Part shown: positions 34,538-41,880 of the stretch, piece after piece
How positions within the stretch are numbered: position 1 is the first letter of the stretch
Layout of the letters: the number at the start of each line of letters is the position of its first letter
From: an uncultured Collinsella sp.
GTDB taxonomy: Bacteria > Actinomycetota > Coriobacteriia > Coriobacteriales > Coriobacteriaceae
Length of the DNA stretch: 64,000 nucleotides
Assembly (NCBI GenBank): GCA_959026535.1
Contig: CAUFMB010000004.1
Location: 4,395 to 68,394 of the forward strand
Direction of reading: 5' to 3'
Translations under genes and position numbers: made by a program
The notes under the pieces: model-generated
The model's input: only the letters and a program-made list of their open reading frames with translations
Told to the model about the DNA's origin: nothing
Databases searched by the model: none

Positions 34538-35527
34538 ATGGTAAGTATTGTTCTTGCTAGCCACGGGGACTTGGCAGCTGGAATCAAGCAGACGGGCTCG
34601 ATGGTCTTTGGCGATCAGCCGTCTGTTGCCGTGGTCTCGCTCGAGCCGAGCATGGGCCCCGACGATTTCCGCGCCAAGGTCGAGGAAGCAGTCGCTTCCT
34701 TCGAGGACCAGGAGCAGGTGCTCTTCCTCGTTGATCTGTGGGGCGGCACGCCGTTCAACCAGATCAGCGGGCTCATCGAGGGCCACGATTCCTGGGCTAT
34801 CGTCACCGGTGTCAACCTGCCTATGCTCATCGAGGCATATTCGCAGCGCTTTGACGCAAAGAACACTGCACATGCGATCGCAAAACATCTCGTGACTGAG
34901 GCTAAGGCTGGCGTGCGCGTCAAGCCCGAGTCTCTGGAGCCCGAGGAGAAGAAGCCGGCTGCGGCCGCCGCTGCTCCTGCAGGCGCCATCCCTCCGGGAA
35001 CGGTCATCGGCGACGGGCACATCAAGATTGCCCACGTCCGTATCGACACCCGTCTGCTTCATGGTCAGGTGGCCACCACGTGGACCAAGCAGATCAACCC
35101 CAACCGCATCATCGTGGTTTCCGACGGCGTTGCTCACGACGAGCTCCGCAAGACCATGATCGAGCAGGCTGCCCCTCCGGGAGTCCATGCCAACGTCGTG
35201 CCCATCAAGAAGATGGCCGAGGTCGTCAAGGACACGCGCTTTGGTGACACCAAGGCCATGCTGCTCTTTGAGAACCCGCAGGATCTGCTCAAGGCCATCG
35301 AGGCCGGCGTCGACATCAAGGAAGTCAACATCGGTTCCATGGCTCACTCCAAGGGCAAGGTCGTCGTCACCAACGCCGTCGCTATGGGCGATGACGACGT
35401 CAAGACTCTCGAGGCCCTCAAGGCCAAGGGCGTCAAGTTCGAGGTCCGCAAGGTTCCTTCGGATTCCTCCGAGGATCTCGACGCCATGTTGAAGAAAGCT
35501 AAGGCCGAACTGGCCGCTCAAGCATAG
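34538..35527 (+). CDS. PTS mannose/fructose/sorbose-family IIAB component
   Basis: A 329-residue fused IIA-IIB phosphocarrier. The IIA domain begins VSIVLASHGDLAAGI with the phosphorylated His9 and contains LVDLWGGTPFNQ. An Ala/Pro-rich hinge (about residues 128-150) follows. The IIB domain has HVRIDTRLLHGQVATTW with the second phospho-His, and VPIKKMAEV. It passes phosphate from HPr to the incoming sugar. AAGGAGG lies 7 nt before ATG 34538. The IIC and IID genes follow directly, so this is a complete mannose-family uptake system. Confidence 0.96.
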   Translation: MVSIVLASHGDLAAGIKQTGSMVFGDQPSVAVVSLEPSMGPDDFRAKVEEAVASFEDQEQVLFLVDLWGGTPFNQISGLIEGHDSWAIVTGVNLPMLIEAYSQRFDAKNTAHAIAKHLVTEAKAGVRVKPESLEPEEKKPAAAAAAPAGAIPPGTVIGDGHIKIAHVRIDTRLLHGQVATTWTKQINPNRIIVVSDGVAHDELRKTMIEQAAPPGVHANVVPIKKMAEVVKDTRFGDTKAMLLFENPQDLLKAIEAGVDIKEVNIGSMAHSKGKVVVTNAVAMGDDDVKTLEALKAKGVKFEVRKVPSDSSEDLDAMLKKAKAELAAQA

Positions 35528-35545
35528 TAAAGGAGGGTCCGATAC

Positions 35546-36364
35546 ATGTCTGCAATCACTATTCTGCTTGTTGCGATTGTCGCGTTGCTTGCCGGTATGG
35601 AAGGCATTCTGGATGAGTTCCAGTTCCATCAGCCGCTCGTGGCATGCACGCTTATCGGTCTCGTAACCGGTCACCTTCAGGAGGGCATCCTCCTGGGCGG
35701 TTCGCTCCAGATGATGGCCCTTGGCTGGGCTAACGTTGGCGCCGCTGTCGCGCCTGACGCCGCTCTGGCCTCGGTCGCTTCTTCGATCATCATGGTGCTC
35801 GCCCTCAACGGTGGCGCCACCGATTCGGCAAAGGCCGTTACCGCCGCCATCGCCGTCGCCGTCCCGCTGTCGGTCGCTGGTCTGTTCCTGACCATGATCT
35901 GCCGTACCCTGGCTACCGCTATCGCTCACGCCATGGACGGTTGCGCCGAGAAGGGCGACTTCTCCGGCATCGAGCGCTGGCAGTACATTGCTATCCTCAT
36001 GCAGGGCCTTCGTATCGCCATCCCGGCAGTACTTCTGTGCATCATCCCGGCCGAGGCTGTTACCAACGCGCTTAACGCTATGCCCGACTGGCTGTCCGGC
36101 GGTATGGCTGTCGGCGGCGGCATGGTCGCTTCCGTCGGTTACGCCATGGTCATCAACATGATGGCCACCAAGGAGACCTGGCCGTTCTTCATCCTCGGCT
36201 TTGTCCTTGCTGCCATCCCTCAGCTCACGCTGATCGCCCTTGGCCTCATCGGCATCTCCCTTGCCCTCATCTACCTTGGCCTTAAGGATCTGGCCAAGCA
36301 GGGTGGCGGCATGGGCGGCGGCTCCGGTGACCCGCTCGGCGACATTCTGAACGATTACGAGTAG
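35546..36364 (+). CDS. PTS mannose-family IIC component
   Basis: A 272-residue integral membrane permease subunit with about eight helices. Family features include GILDEFQFHQPLVACTLIGLVTG, EGILLGGSLQMMALGWANVGAAVAPDAALAS and the acidic, Gly-rich C-terminus. It forms the sugar channel together with IID. AAAGGAGGG lies upstream of the ATG. It is the second gene of the IIAB-IIC-IID operon. Confidence 0.96.
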   Translation: MSAITILLVAIVALLAGMEGILDEFQFHQPLVACTLIGLVTGHLQEGILLGGSLQMMALGWANVGAAVAPDAALASVASSIIMVLALNGGATDSAKAVTAAIAVAVPLSVAGLFLTMICRTLATAIAHAMDGCAEKGDFSGIERWQYIAILMQGLRIAIPAVLLCIIPAEAVTNALNAMPDWLSGGMAVGGGMVASVGYAMVINMMATKETWPFFILGFVLAAIPQLTLIALGLIGISLALIYLGLKDLAKQGGGMGGGSGDPLGDILNDYE

Positions 36365-36380
36365 GAGGGGAGTGATACAT

Positions 36381-37301
36381 ATGGCAGAGAACAAGATTCA
36401 GCTCACCAAGGCTGACCGCAAGAAGGTTTGCTTCCGTCATCAGTTCCTTCAGGGCTCGTGGAACTACGAGCGTATGCAGAACGGCGGCTGGTGCTTCGCA
36501 ATGATCCCTGCGATCAAGAAGCTCTACACCAGCAAGGATGACCAGATTGCCGCTCTTAAGCGCCACCTGGAGTTCTATAACACCCACCCCTATGTTTCCG
36601 CCCCCGTCATTGGCGTTACCCTCGCTCTCGAGGAGGAGCGCGCCAACGGTGCCCCGATTGACGACGTCGCCATTCAGGGCGTCAAGGTCGGTATGATGGG
36701 CCCGCTCGCCGGTGTCGGCGACCCCGCCTTCTGGTTCACCCTTCGCCCGATTCTGGGTGCTCTGGGCGCTTCCCTGGCCCTGTCCGGCAGCATCGCCGGT
36801 CCGCTGCTGTTCTTCTTCGCGTGGAACATCATCCGTTACGCCTTCCTGTGGTACACGCAGGAGTTTGGCTACAAGGTCGGCTCCTCCATCGCCAAGGACC
36901 TCTCCGGCGGTCTGATGGGCAAGGTCACCGAGGGTGCTTCCATCCTGGGTATGTTCATCATCGGCGCCCTGGTCGAGCGCTGGGTGTCCATCTCCTTCAC
37001 CCCGGTCGTCTCCAAGGTCACGCAGTCTGCTGGCGCCTTTATCGACTGGGCTAACCTGCCCTCCGGTTCTGAGGGTGTCAAGGAAGCACTGACGATGTAT
37101 AACTCCATCGGTGCTAACGCCCTTGATCAGGTGAAGGTCACCACGCTTCAGGCCAACCTCGATCAGCTCATCCCCGGCCTTGCCGCTGTGTGCCTGACCC
37201 TGCTGGTCTGCAAGCTCCTCAAGAAGAAGGTCAGCCCGATCGTCATCATCCTGGCTCTCTTCGCCGTCGGCATCATCGGTCGCGTCTGCGGCTTCATGTA
37301 A
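36381..37301 (+). CDS. PTS mannose-family IID component
   Basis: A 306-residue subunit. The N-terminus is cytosolic (QLTKADRKKVCFRHQFLQGSWNYERMQNGGW), with the family sequence GVKVGMMGPLAGVGDPAFWFTLRPILGALGASLA, and hydrophobic helices lie near the C-terminus. With IIC it translocates and phosphorylates the sugar. ATG 36381 follows GGAGGGGAG; GTG 36372 is a weaker choice. A terminator-like hairpin follows, before the DUF956 gene. Confidence 0.96.
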   Translation: MAENKIQLTKADRKKVCFRHQFLQGSWNYERMQNGGWCFAMIPAIKKLYTSKDDQIAALKRHLEFYNTHPYVSAPVIGVTLALEEERANGAPIDDVAIQGVKVGMMGPLAGVGDPAFWFTLRPILGALGASLALSGSIAGPLLFFFAWNIIRYAFLWYTQEFGYKVGSSIAKDLSGGLMGKVTEGASILGMFIIGALVERWVSISFTPVVSKVTQSAGAFIDWANLPSGSEGVKEALTMYNSIGANALDQVKVTTLQANLDQLIPGLAAVCLTLLVCKLLKKKVSPIVIILALFAVGIIGRVCGFM

Positions 37302-37357
37302 GCACGCTTCGGCTTAAGACCGAGAGTTGCTAGGCAAGGGCTTTTGAGCCATTGAAA

Positions 37358-37393
37358 CGGACCGCACCCGGTGGGTACACTGGATGCGGTCCG
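37358..37393 (+). terminator. Terminator after PTS IID
   Basis: CGGACCGCA pairs with TGCGGTCCG around an 18-nt centre and is followed by ATTGTTTTAT. It may be partial, allowing some read-through into the DUF956 gene. Confidence 0.7.
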
Positions 37394-37422
37394 ATTGTTT
37401 TATATTGGAGGGCGAGGCGCGT

Positions 37423-37821
37423 ATGGCGCAATCTCAGAACAGCACGGTCGATCTGGCAACGCCGGCAACCTGCCTGATGGGGCTTACCAGTCACGGTAAC
37501 GTGATGGTGGGCAATAAGGCGTTTGAGTACTATAACGAGCGCAATCCCGAGGATTATATTCAAATCCCGTGGGACGAGGTCGACTATATTGCCGCCGAGG
37601 TTTTGCGCGGCACCAAGAAGATCTCGCGTTTTGCCATCTTTACCAAGGATACCGGCCACTTTACGTTTTCGACGCGCGACGACAAAGAGACGCTGCGAGC
37701 TGTGCGCAAGTACGTGGACGAGGATAGACTCGTGCGTTCGCCCGACTTTATCGACGTAACGACCAAGGGCGCCAAGAGCATCCCCGGTGTCATCAAGGGC
37801 CTCTTCCACAAAGGTAACTAG
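37423..37821 (+). CDS. DUF956 family protein linked to mannose PTS
   Basis: A 132-residue cytosolic protein. It starts MAQSQNSTVDLATPATCLMG and shows GNVMVGNKAFEYYNERNPEDYIQIPWDEVDYIAA and FAIFTKDTGHFTFSTRD. This matches the DUF956 proteins (ManO in lactobacilli) that are nearly always encoded next to mannose-family PTS genes; a modulating role is proposed, but the mechanism is unclear. ATG 37423 follows GGAGGGCGAGG. Its stop codon is the first three bases of a long palindrome. Confidence 0.85.
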   Translation: MAQSQNSTVDLATPATCLMGLTSHGNVMVGNKAFEYYNERNPEDYIQIPWDEVDYIAAEVLRGTKKISRFAIFTKDTGHFTFSTRDDKETLRAVRKYVDEDRLVRSPDFIDVTTKGAKSIPGVIKGLFHKGN

Positions 37822-37874
37822 TCATTGGGGACGTTCTTAAACGACTAGTCATTAAAGAACGTCCCCAATGACTA
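37819..37874. repeat. 56-bp palindrome, GTCATTGGGGACGTTCTT family, full copy
   Basis: Perfect 20-bp arms TAGTCATTGGGGACGTTCTT (37819) and its mirror image (37855-37874); the centre contains a nested GACTAGTC. The left arm begins at the TAG stop codon of the DUF956 gene. A half copy lies at 18035. Confidence 0.85.
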
Positions 37875-38151
37875 CCTGTACTCTTCGCGGGATTCGCTGG
37901 GGAAATATCATCCCAGTTTGAACGCCTATTCTGGGATGTAGTTTCCGGAACGGGGCCGTTTGGGAAACCGTGTCCCGTTTCGGGCCGAAATTTTGGGATA
38001 CAGTTTCCCAGCGAGGTCCCATTGGGAAAGCCTGACCCAGAATTTGCCCGGATAGTGGGACGCACTTTCCGGAGGGCTGTTCCACTGCAACTTCGAAGAG
38101 TGGCTATACGCTGCATTACAACGGCGTAAATCTGCTACACTAGTACAACAT
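37875..38151. repeat. Cluster of GGGA(N)AGTTTCC words before tRNA-Arg
   Basis: No gene is seen between the palindrome and the tRNA. GGGATGTAGTTTCC, GGGATACAGTTTCC and GGGACGCACTTTCC, with intervening TGGGAAA words, form an irregular array at about 37930-38070. They are related to the palindrome at 13209. TACACT at 38136 is a likely -10 for the tRNA. Confidence 0.55.
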
Positions 38152-38227
38152 GCCTCCGTAGCTCAGGGGATAGAGCACCGCTCTCCTAAAGCGGGTGTCG
38201 ACGGTTCGAATCCGCCCGGGGGCACCA
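38152..38227 (+). tRNA. tRNA-Arg (anticodon CCU)
   Basis: The cloverleaf folds cleanly: acceptor GCCTCCG/CGGGGGC, D stem GCTC/GAGC, anticodon stem CCGCT/AGCGG with loop CTCCTAA (anticodon CCT, reading AGG), T stem GACGG/CCGCC with TTCGAAT loop. The CCA end is encoded. It lies at the left edge of an accessory defence region, as integration-prone tRNA genes often do, but I found no repeated 3' end to mark an attachment site. Confidence 0.97.
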
Positions 38228-38237
38228 GGAAAATCGC

Positions 38238-38270
38238 AGGTCAGACGGTGTAAATCGTCTGACCTGTTTT
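38238..38270 (+). terminator. Terminator after tRNA-Arg
   Basis: AGGTCAGAC pairs with GTCTGACCT around a 10-nt loop, followed by GTTTTTG. Confidence 0.9.
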
Positions 38271-38608
38271 TGTATGAATAGGGGCAAAACTCGATTGAGG
38301 GGTGAGCTAGGGGTGAAAGTTCTTTCTATGGTGAGATCATCTCAACTCCATATTTTGTCCTCGGGGCTGGTTTTCAGCCCTTCCCACGGCCTGCGGGCTG
38401 GATGTGGGGGCCTTCAGCTATGCAAGGCGTTGAAAACCTAGGTTGACGTTGCTGTGAGATGGGCGAGTTTCCAACAGCCCCCGGCGTCTTCGGGTTTCGC
38501 CTGGGACCCTGCGGCACCGTGGACCGTCGAAAACTCGCCCTTCCGCTTGGAAGAGGGCTTTTACCCCTTAAAATTGTCCGAAAGTGACAACGATGCAGGA
38601 GGTCCGGT
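38271..38608. other. 338-bp leader between tRNA-Arg terminator and the RM gene
   Basis: No coding sequence is supported. It contains an inverted repeat GGGCGAGTTT (about 38461) with AAACTCGCCC (about 38533) spanning about 80 nt of GC-rich, foldable sequence, and a Gly/Cys-free AT stretch just before the RM gene. GGAGG lies before ATG 38609. It could carry the promoter and a structured leader. Confidence 0.5.
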
Positions 38609-41440
38609 ATGCCTGCCAACAAGAAAGAGGCAAAGGAGTTCGTCAAACGGTGGAAGAAGCGCCTCAGTGCCATCCCCGCAGGCTCCAACAACGAGCAACA
38701 GGATACGCAGAAGTTCTGGGTCGACCTGCTCATCAACGTCCTGGGCATCCCGTCCAACACCATAGACAGCTTCGTCGACTTCGAGCGGAAGGTGAGAGGC
38801 CGTCGCATTGATGTGTTCGTCTCCGATCACAACTTCCTCTGCGAGCAGAAGTCGTGGGGCATCGGCCTCGACAAGCCCGAACCCAGGAACGGCGGCATGG
38901 AGACACCGCTCCAGCAGGCCATGTGGTACGCGCGGCACCTGCCGTACTCCGAGCGCCCCCGCTGGGTGATGACGTGTAACTTCGGGACCTTCCGCCTCTA
39001 CGATCTCGACAACGAGCGGCCCGAGGACACCGTGCAGGAGTTCTCCCTCGAAGAGCTCCCGGACAGCCTGTATCTCCTGTCCTTCCTGACCTCCAACGAG
39101 ACGAGCCGCCTGCACAAGGAGCAGCAGCTCTCCATCGAGGCCGGGGCTTACGTCTCCAGGCTCTATGATGCCCTCGCCAAGCAGTACCACCACATTGAGG
39201 AGAAGGATGAACGCGCGCAAGAGGAGCAGCGCTCCCTCAACGTGCTCATCACCCGAATCATCTTCCTGCTCTACGCCGAGGACGCCGACCTCCTGCAATC
39301 GCACCAGGCGTTCGGCAGGTACTGCGAGGGAGATCCCGCGAAGCTCCGCCGAAAACTGGTCGATTTGTTTGAGACGATCGACACGCCCCTAGAGCAGAGG
39401 GACGAGTACATGGACGAGGACCTCGCGACCTTTCCCTACGTGAACGGCGGTCTGTTCGCCGACTCCTCTATCATCGTCCCGCAGATGACCCCGGAGATCC
39501 TCGAGGCCATCACCGACGCGTCCCAGGACTTCGACTGGCGCGAGATCTCGGGCGTCATCTTCGGCGGCGTGTTCGAGGGCACGCTGAACCCCGAGACGCG
39601 CCACGCCGGGGGCATGCACTACACGAGCGTCGAGAACATCGAGCGCTGCCTCAGGCCGCTCTTCCTCGACGAGCTGTGGGATGAGCTGCACGAGGCCGAG
39701 GGCGAGAGGACAGTTGCCAAGCGCAAGCAGGCCCTGGCGAGGCTGCACGACAAGGTGGCCTCCATCACCATCGGCGACCCGGCATGCGGCTCGGGCAACT
39801 TCCTTACCGAGGCGTACCGGCAGCTGCGCACCATCGAGAACCGAATCATCGAAGACGAGCTCAGCGAGGAGACCGGCAACGCGGGCCAGACGTCTCTCGT
39901 CATTGCGCAGGACGGCCCCGTCCGCGTATCTCTCGATCAACTGTACGGCATCGAGATAAACGACTTCGCCGTCTCGGTCGCCAAGACCGCCCTTTGGATC
40001 ACCGAGGAGCAGATGCTCCGAAAGACGCAGGAGATATACGTCGACTACGACTTCGACTTCCTGCCGCTCAGGAGCCTCAGCAACCTCCATGAGGGCAACG
40101 CCCTCAAGACCGATTGGTCCGAGGTGTTCCCCGATGACCTTACTTATCTTGTGGGCAACCCGCCGTTCCTGGGTGCTCGCAACCAATCCAAGGAGCAGAA
40201 GGCAGAGCTACTTGAGGTCTTCGACGGCGCGAAGAACGCGGGCAACATCGACTACTGCGGGGCCTGGTACATGAAGGCTGCGAGGTTCACGCAGGGAAAG
40301 CGCACGCGCTGCGCCCTGGTCTCGACCAACTCCATCTGCCAGGGGGAGCAGGTCGCCAATCTCTGGAAACCCCTGCACGACCTGGGAATCCATATCGACT
40401 TCGCGCACAACACCTTCCGCTGGGACAACGAGGCGGCGGACAAGGCACACGTGTTCTGCGTCATCGTCGGGTTCTCGCGCGAGGTTGGGGCCAAGACGCT
40501 CTTCTACCACGCGACCCCGGACAGCGACGAAGAACGGATTCCCACGGCTCGAATCAATGCGTATCTGAAAGATGCCCCTGACGTATTCATCTACAGCCGC
40601 AGCAAACCTATTTGTGATGTTCCGGAAATGGCCATCGGAAATAAACCTATTGATGGGGGATTCTACCTGTTTACCGATGAGGAGAAAGACGATTTCCTGA
40701 AGAAAGAGCCAAAGGCCGAAGGCTTCTTCCATCCATGGCTTGGATCAAAAGAGTTCATTCATGGCTATCACCGCTGGTGCCTGTGGCTTGGGGAGGCAAC
40801 CTTCTCAGATTTAAAGCAGCTTCCTGAGTGCAGAAAGAGAGTAGAACAGGTTCGTGAATACAGGCTTGCAAGTAAAAGCGCTGGAACCCGGAAAATAGCA
40901 GATAAGCCAACGAGATTTCACGTTGAGAACATGCCCGAGGGAAGTTCCATCATCATCCCAGAGGTGTCTTCAAGCAGAAGGAAACGTGTTCCAATGGGCT
41001 TTGTTGGTCCAGAGATATTCTGCAGCAACAAGGTTAGATTGATACCTAATGCCTCTCTCTATCACTATGGCATTCTGCAATCTCAATTCCATAATGCATG
41101 GGTTAGGATCGTAACTGGAAGATTGAAGGACGATTACCAGTATTCGGCCAATATTGATTACAACAACTTCGTCTGGCCTGACCCAACGGAACCGCAACGC
41201 GAGGAAGTCGAGCGTTGCGCCCAAGCCGTGCTCGACGCCCGGGATGCCCAAGAAGGTGCGACGCTCGCGGACATGTACGATCCAAAGAACGAAACGTTCT
41301 TCCCCGAGCTGATGTCTGCGCATAAGGCGCTCGACGCTGCTGTCGAAGCTGCCTATGGCGTCGACTTCGGTGGGGACGAGGAGAAGATAGTCGCCCATCT
41401 TTTCAACCTGTACGCCAAGAAGGTCGGTGATAGCGAATGA
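38609..41440 (+). CDS. MmeI-like type IIL restriction-modification enzyme
   Basis: A 943-residue single-chain enzyme that both cuts and methylates DNA. The nuclease part is PD-(D/E)XK with Asp68 in GRRIDVFV and Glu79-X-Lys81 in LCEQKSWG. A helical connector covers about 130-370. The adenine methyltransferase has motif I DPACGSGNF (about 390) and catalytic NPPF in LVGNPPFLGARNQS (about 517). A target-recognition domain spans about 640-850, and a C-terminal helical part follows. In this family one strand is methylated and cutting is about 20 bp away. The recognition part (40.55-41.18 kb) is clearly lower in GC than the rest, a sign of domain exchange. The stop overlaps the next ATG by 4 bp. Confidence 0.92.
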   Translation: MPANKKEAKEFVKRWKKRLSAIPAGSNNEQQDTQKFWVDLLINVLGIPSNTIDSFVDFERKVRGRRIDVFVSDHNFLCEQKSWGIGLDKPEPRNGGMETPLQQAMWYARHLPYSERPRWVMTCNFGTFRLYDLDNERPEDTVQEFSLEELPDSLYLLSFLTSNETSRLHKEQQLSIEAGAYVSRLYDALAKQYHHIEEKDERAQEEQRSLNVLITRIIFLLYAEDADLLQSHQAFGRYCEGDPAKLRRKLVDLFETIDTPLEQRDEYMDEDLATFPYVNGGLFADSSIIVPQMTPEILEAITDASQDFDWREISGVIFGGVFEGTLNPETRHAGGMHYTSVENIERCLRPLFLDELWDELHEAEGERTVAKRKQALARLHDKVASITIGDPACGSGNFLTEAYRQLRTIENRIIEDELSEETGNAGQTSLVIAQDGPVRVSLDQLYGIEINDFAVSVAKTALWITEEQMLRKTQEIYVDYDFDFLPLRSLSNLHEGNALKTDWSEVFPDDLTYLVGNPPFLGARNQSKEQKAELLEVFDGAKNAGNIDYCGAWYMKAARFTQGKRTRCALVSTNSICQGEQVANLWKPLHDLGIHIDFAHNTFRWDNEAADKAHVFCVIVGFSREVGAKTLFYHATPDSDEERIPTARINAYLKDAPDVFIYSRSKPICDVPEMAIGNKPIDGGFYLFTDEEKDDFLKKEPKAEGFFHPWLGSKEFIHGYHRWCLWLGEATFSDLKQLPECRKRVEQVREYRLASKSAGTRKIADKPTRFHVENMPEGSSIIIPEVSSSRRKRVPMGFVGPEIFCSNKVRLIPNASLYHYGILQSQFHNAWVRIVTGRLKDDYQYSANIDYNNFVWPDPTEPQREEVERCAQAVLDARDAQEGATLADMYDPKNETFFPELMSAHKALDAAVEAAYGVDFGGDEEKIVAHLFNLYAKKVGDSE

Positions 41441-41880
41441 TCCACCCCACGCGTTTCTCCTTGCCTGACGAGGAATACCTGACCCTTCTTGGGGAGGCGG
41501 TATACGTATTCAACTCAAACGTCTCCTTCTTTGTAGAGAATCTTATGCACGCCGGGGCTCCCGATTGGTATGGGCTTACCGACATGACGACGGGGCGACT
41601 CAAGGACGAAGGAAAGAAATGGCTTGTGAACGAAGAGGACGTAAGAATCCTGGAACTGCTCTGTGATCTTGGAAATGAGAGGAACAGAATCATTCACAGT
41701 TTTCCGGTGACGCATGATGGGCGACAGGAGCTCCGAACGAAGGTTAAGGCCAAGGATGCAGAGCGCCCAAACTATCAATACCAGATCGACCGTGAACTGC
41801 TCTGCTCCTTCATCGACAGAAATCAAGAATTGAACGACGAGCTATACAAGTGTAGAGATAGGAATACCGCCAATGCCTAA
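41437..41880 (+). CDS. Small RNxxxH (HEPN-like) protein
   Basis: A 147-residue, mostly helical protein. It contains LCDLGNERNRIIHSFPV, in which Arg82-Asn83-x3-His87 matches the RNxxxH signature of HEPN ribonucleases and related antitoxin or structural proteins. ATG 41437 overlaps the stop of the RM gene (ATGA) and its own stop overlaps the next gene by 8 bp, so it is part of one translational unit. GC is lower than in core genes. The motif is seen directly; nuclease activity is inference, and inactive family members exist. Confidence 0.75.
   Translation: MIHPTRFSLPDEEYLTLLGEAVYVFNSNVSFFVENLMHAGAPDWYGLTDMTTGRLKDEGKKWLVNEEDVRILELLCDLGNERNRIIHSFPVTHDGRQELRTKVKAKDAERPNYQYQIDRELLCSFIDRNQELNDELYKCRDRNTANA

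Noticed and set aside
34457..36394. 645-codon minus-strand frame opposite the PTS IIAB and IIC genes
   Set aside because: It is antisense to three well-supported PTS motif sets; no start site.
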